NCBI GenBank assembly: GCA_964304625.1
Contig: OZ199839.1
Location: 6,138,001 to 6,202,000 of the forward strand
Direction of reading: 5' to 3'
DNA from: Kudoa neothunni
Lineage: Eukaryota > Cnidaria
DNA length: 64,000 nucleotides
Position numbers and translations under genes: made by a program. Position 1 is the first letter of the stretch. Each line of letters opens with the position of its first letter. Shown one piece after another: positions 62,340 to 64,000 of this stretch. A model generated the notes under the pieces. That model was given only the letters and a program-made list of their open reading frames with translations, had not been told where the DNA came from and ran no database searches.

Positions 62340-63085
62340 ATAGCTGGTGAGGTAAATTTTTAAGGATGAGCGGTTTTGAGCACGAATTTATGTTGAATGA
62401 TGATACTGAGGCCAGTAAAATTTATGACGACAAAATTTCTGAAAATTGCTATGTTGATAAAAATAAAGATAAATGTTCGATTGAAAGACCTAGAATAGCG
62501 ACAACGGGAAGGGAGAATATTATAAGCCAACACTCTGGAATAGCAACGTACGCTACAGCAAGAATCACCGAAATGGTGGATTCGTTTTTGATATTTTTCA
62601 ATCAAACTTTTTTTCAAATGTGATATCAAAGACGAACAAGTTTGGATTGGTTCATTATAACAATAACTAGAAAACTTTAACCGATGTGGAAATGAAGGCT
62701 TACATAGATGTTCTTGTCTATGTAACTATTTCAAAACTAAGTTGGAGTCCATGATGTTGCTATAGAATGTCGAATAGGTAAACCTATATTCAGACAAATA
62801 ATGCCTCTAAAACGAATTACCAAAATATCGAGGACGCTCCACATTGATTACTTTGAAACTCATGAAGCTCGTCGTTCTGTAGACAAAAGTTTCCCAATGT
62901 TGAAAGTATTTGAAAACTGGATAGCTTGCATTTCCAAATTGGTTATACCTGGAGAGAATTTGACAATGGATGAACAATTTGTTGCGTTTCGTGGAAATGT
63001 CCCTTTAAAGTTTAAACAGTACATGCCTCCAAGACAGCTGCTTATGGCATCAAATTTTTCTTGGTCACCGATTCTGTAACGAAGA
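62340..63085 (+). pseudogene. piggyBac transposase remnant
   Basis: The frame at 62366-62623 encodes an N-terminal part (YATARITEMVDSFLIFFNQ). Between it and 62801, pieces of the conserved block (VEMKAYIDVLVYV, then MPLKRITKISRTLHIDYFE) lie in shifted frames. 62801-63079 ends with the catalytic-region signature NLTMDEQFVAFRGNVPLKFK, matching DEQ...FRG....F of piggyBac transposases. The rest of the catalytic domain is missing. The left TTAA end was not identified, so the element limits are open. Confidence 0.8.
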
Positions 63086-63549
63086 ATACACATAACATAT
63101 CAGTGTGTTTAGGGAGGAATAATGATCAACGAGCGAAAAATGTCAACTCGTAAATTTTAGCAATTCTTCACCCGAACACTGTCCGATACCTGTTCAATCT
63201 CCATTTTTTTCCAATTAACATCGATAATAATAATTTAATTTCTCCATTTAATAAACGTTAGACTTATTCAATGCAATAATGAGATTAACATGACATGTGT
63301 GAATTAAGTGGTTTCATCTAGTTTTTTCGGAAATTTTACTTGTTTTCATTAAGCAATAATCCAATAAAATTATTATATACATTGTTAGATGAAGGTTTTC
63401 TTCGAGATCTTCCTCGAATGTATTCTAATTTTTCTTATTTCAATTGCTTTTCAATAACAAAATGCCGAACTTATGTCAGAAGAGCTGTCACAAATGGAAT
63501 CATATGAGCGATATGATTATGATTATATGTTTTTTTATTTCTTTAAAGA
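63086..63549. other. intergenic stretch
   Basis: No gene or clear repeat end between the piggyBac remnant and the edge gene. Confidence 0.35.
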
Positions 63550-63855
63550 TTAATAAAATCTCTCCAAAACCGCTTTAGTACGATTTCGGTCACAAACTAA
63601 ATTATCCCTGATAAGAGGATTTCTTTCCAATTTCAAGTTGTGATGGTCCATCTCTCGTAATCTAAGTATGAAAAAAAATTATTTATCATTATTGCATAGA
63701 CAATTTTATTTTATCCGGATCTAACATGATTATTTGGGGAAGTAAAACGGGGCCCAACTGTTTTTTGAAACTTGGAGATATTTGCTTTCTCAACGTTAAT
63801 AGGCGAATCAATTGGCGGCGAAAGTTTTGTGATTGAAATTGACAAAATTCTCAAT
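63550..63855 (-). CDS. 3' end of an unidentified spliced gene
   Basis: The exon 63550-63661 (LLREMDHHNLKLERNPLIR, then DRNRTKAVLERFY, stop at 63550) joins through a 40-bp GT...AG intron (63662-63701) to an upstream exon, giving VLLPQIIMLDPDKIKLLREM in phase. Further upstream the best frame (PINVEKANISKFQKTVGP) is one base out of step at GGGCCCC near 63752, so a miscalled base is likely. The 5' part extends towards or beyond the window edge. I do not recognise the family. Confidence 0.45.
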
Positions 63856-64000
63856 GATAAATAAAAAAGTTTTCTTCGATAATCTAGAAAACTTTTAGCC
63901 GAGGAATGGTTTTGATAAATTTAGGGTAGAAATGTTTAATTTTTAATCAACGTTCTAAGGACAATTAAATATACTATTCAATAAACAAATTAATCAATTA

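Overview
The window is eukaryotic nuclear DNA, very AT-rich. Host genes are cut by unusually short introns, mostly 30-60 bp with GT...AG borders, and several of these introns could be checked by phase across the join. The gene set is animal-like: a GASZ/ASZ1-like ankyrin-SAM protein, an ELMO-like protein, a WIP/verprolin-like protein, a PTTG1IP-like membrane protein, a GRIP golgin, PSTK, mitochondrial GCAT, type II PI 4-kinase, MCM5 and TRAPPC2/sedlin. Small introns plus many small transposons suggest a compact, perhaps simplified invertebrate (orthonectid-, dicyemid- or myxozoan-like). That placement is inference; the sequence does not settle it.

Layout. 1-3.4 kb: gene-free, with a 2.2 kb inverted-repeat element. 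3.96-10.8 kb (-): GASZ-like gene with a ~4.9 kb intron that holds an opposite-strand multi-pass membrane protein gene (6.84-7.82 kb) and a decayed piggyBac (8.17-9.10 kb). 11.8-13.0 kb: short inverted-repeat transposon. 13.4-14.6 kb (-): PSTK. 14.6-16.0 kb: piggyBac remnant. 16.6-20.7 kb (+): GCAT, with a hAT-type element inside its large intron. 21.5-22.4 kb: Helitron-like ends. 25.3-26.9 kb (+): intronless PI4K2. 29.6-33.8 kb: a complete-looking Ty3/gypsy LTR element. 34.9-37.5 kb (-): GRIP golgin. 38.8-40.0 kb (-): WIP-like gene. 41.7-44.8 kb: large inverted repeat carrying a tRNA-derived SINE, a hAT MITE and a Helitron-like copy. 46.5-47.1 kb: hAT MITE with a perfect 8-bp duplication. 47.9-48.5 kb: TTAA element. 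48.8-51.7 kb (+): ELMO-like gene, converging on a PTTG1IP-like gene at 51.8-52.5 kb (-). 54.5-57.3 kb (-): MCM5. 57.6-58.1 kb (-): TRAPPC2. 60.2-63.1 kb: piggyBac MITE, pogo-like MITE and piggyBac transposase remnant. The right edge holds the end of an unidentified minus-strand gene.

The genes form no evident pathway; they are ordinary housekeeping, cytoskeletal and trafficking genes in a transposon-rich setting. Two cross-cutting signals stand out. First, a family of TTAA-inserting (piggyBac-type) elements has asymmetric ends and palindromic subterminal cores of the form GGGGT..AT..ACCCC. Second, conserved host genes, above all MCM5, carry repeated single-base gains in short homopolymer runs, which looks like an assembly or sequencing artefact rather than decay.
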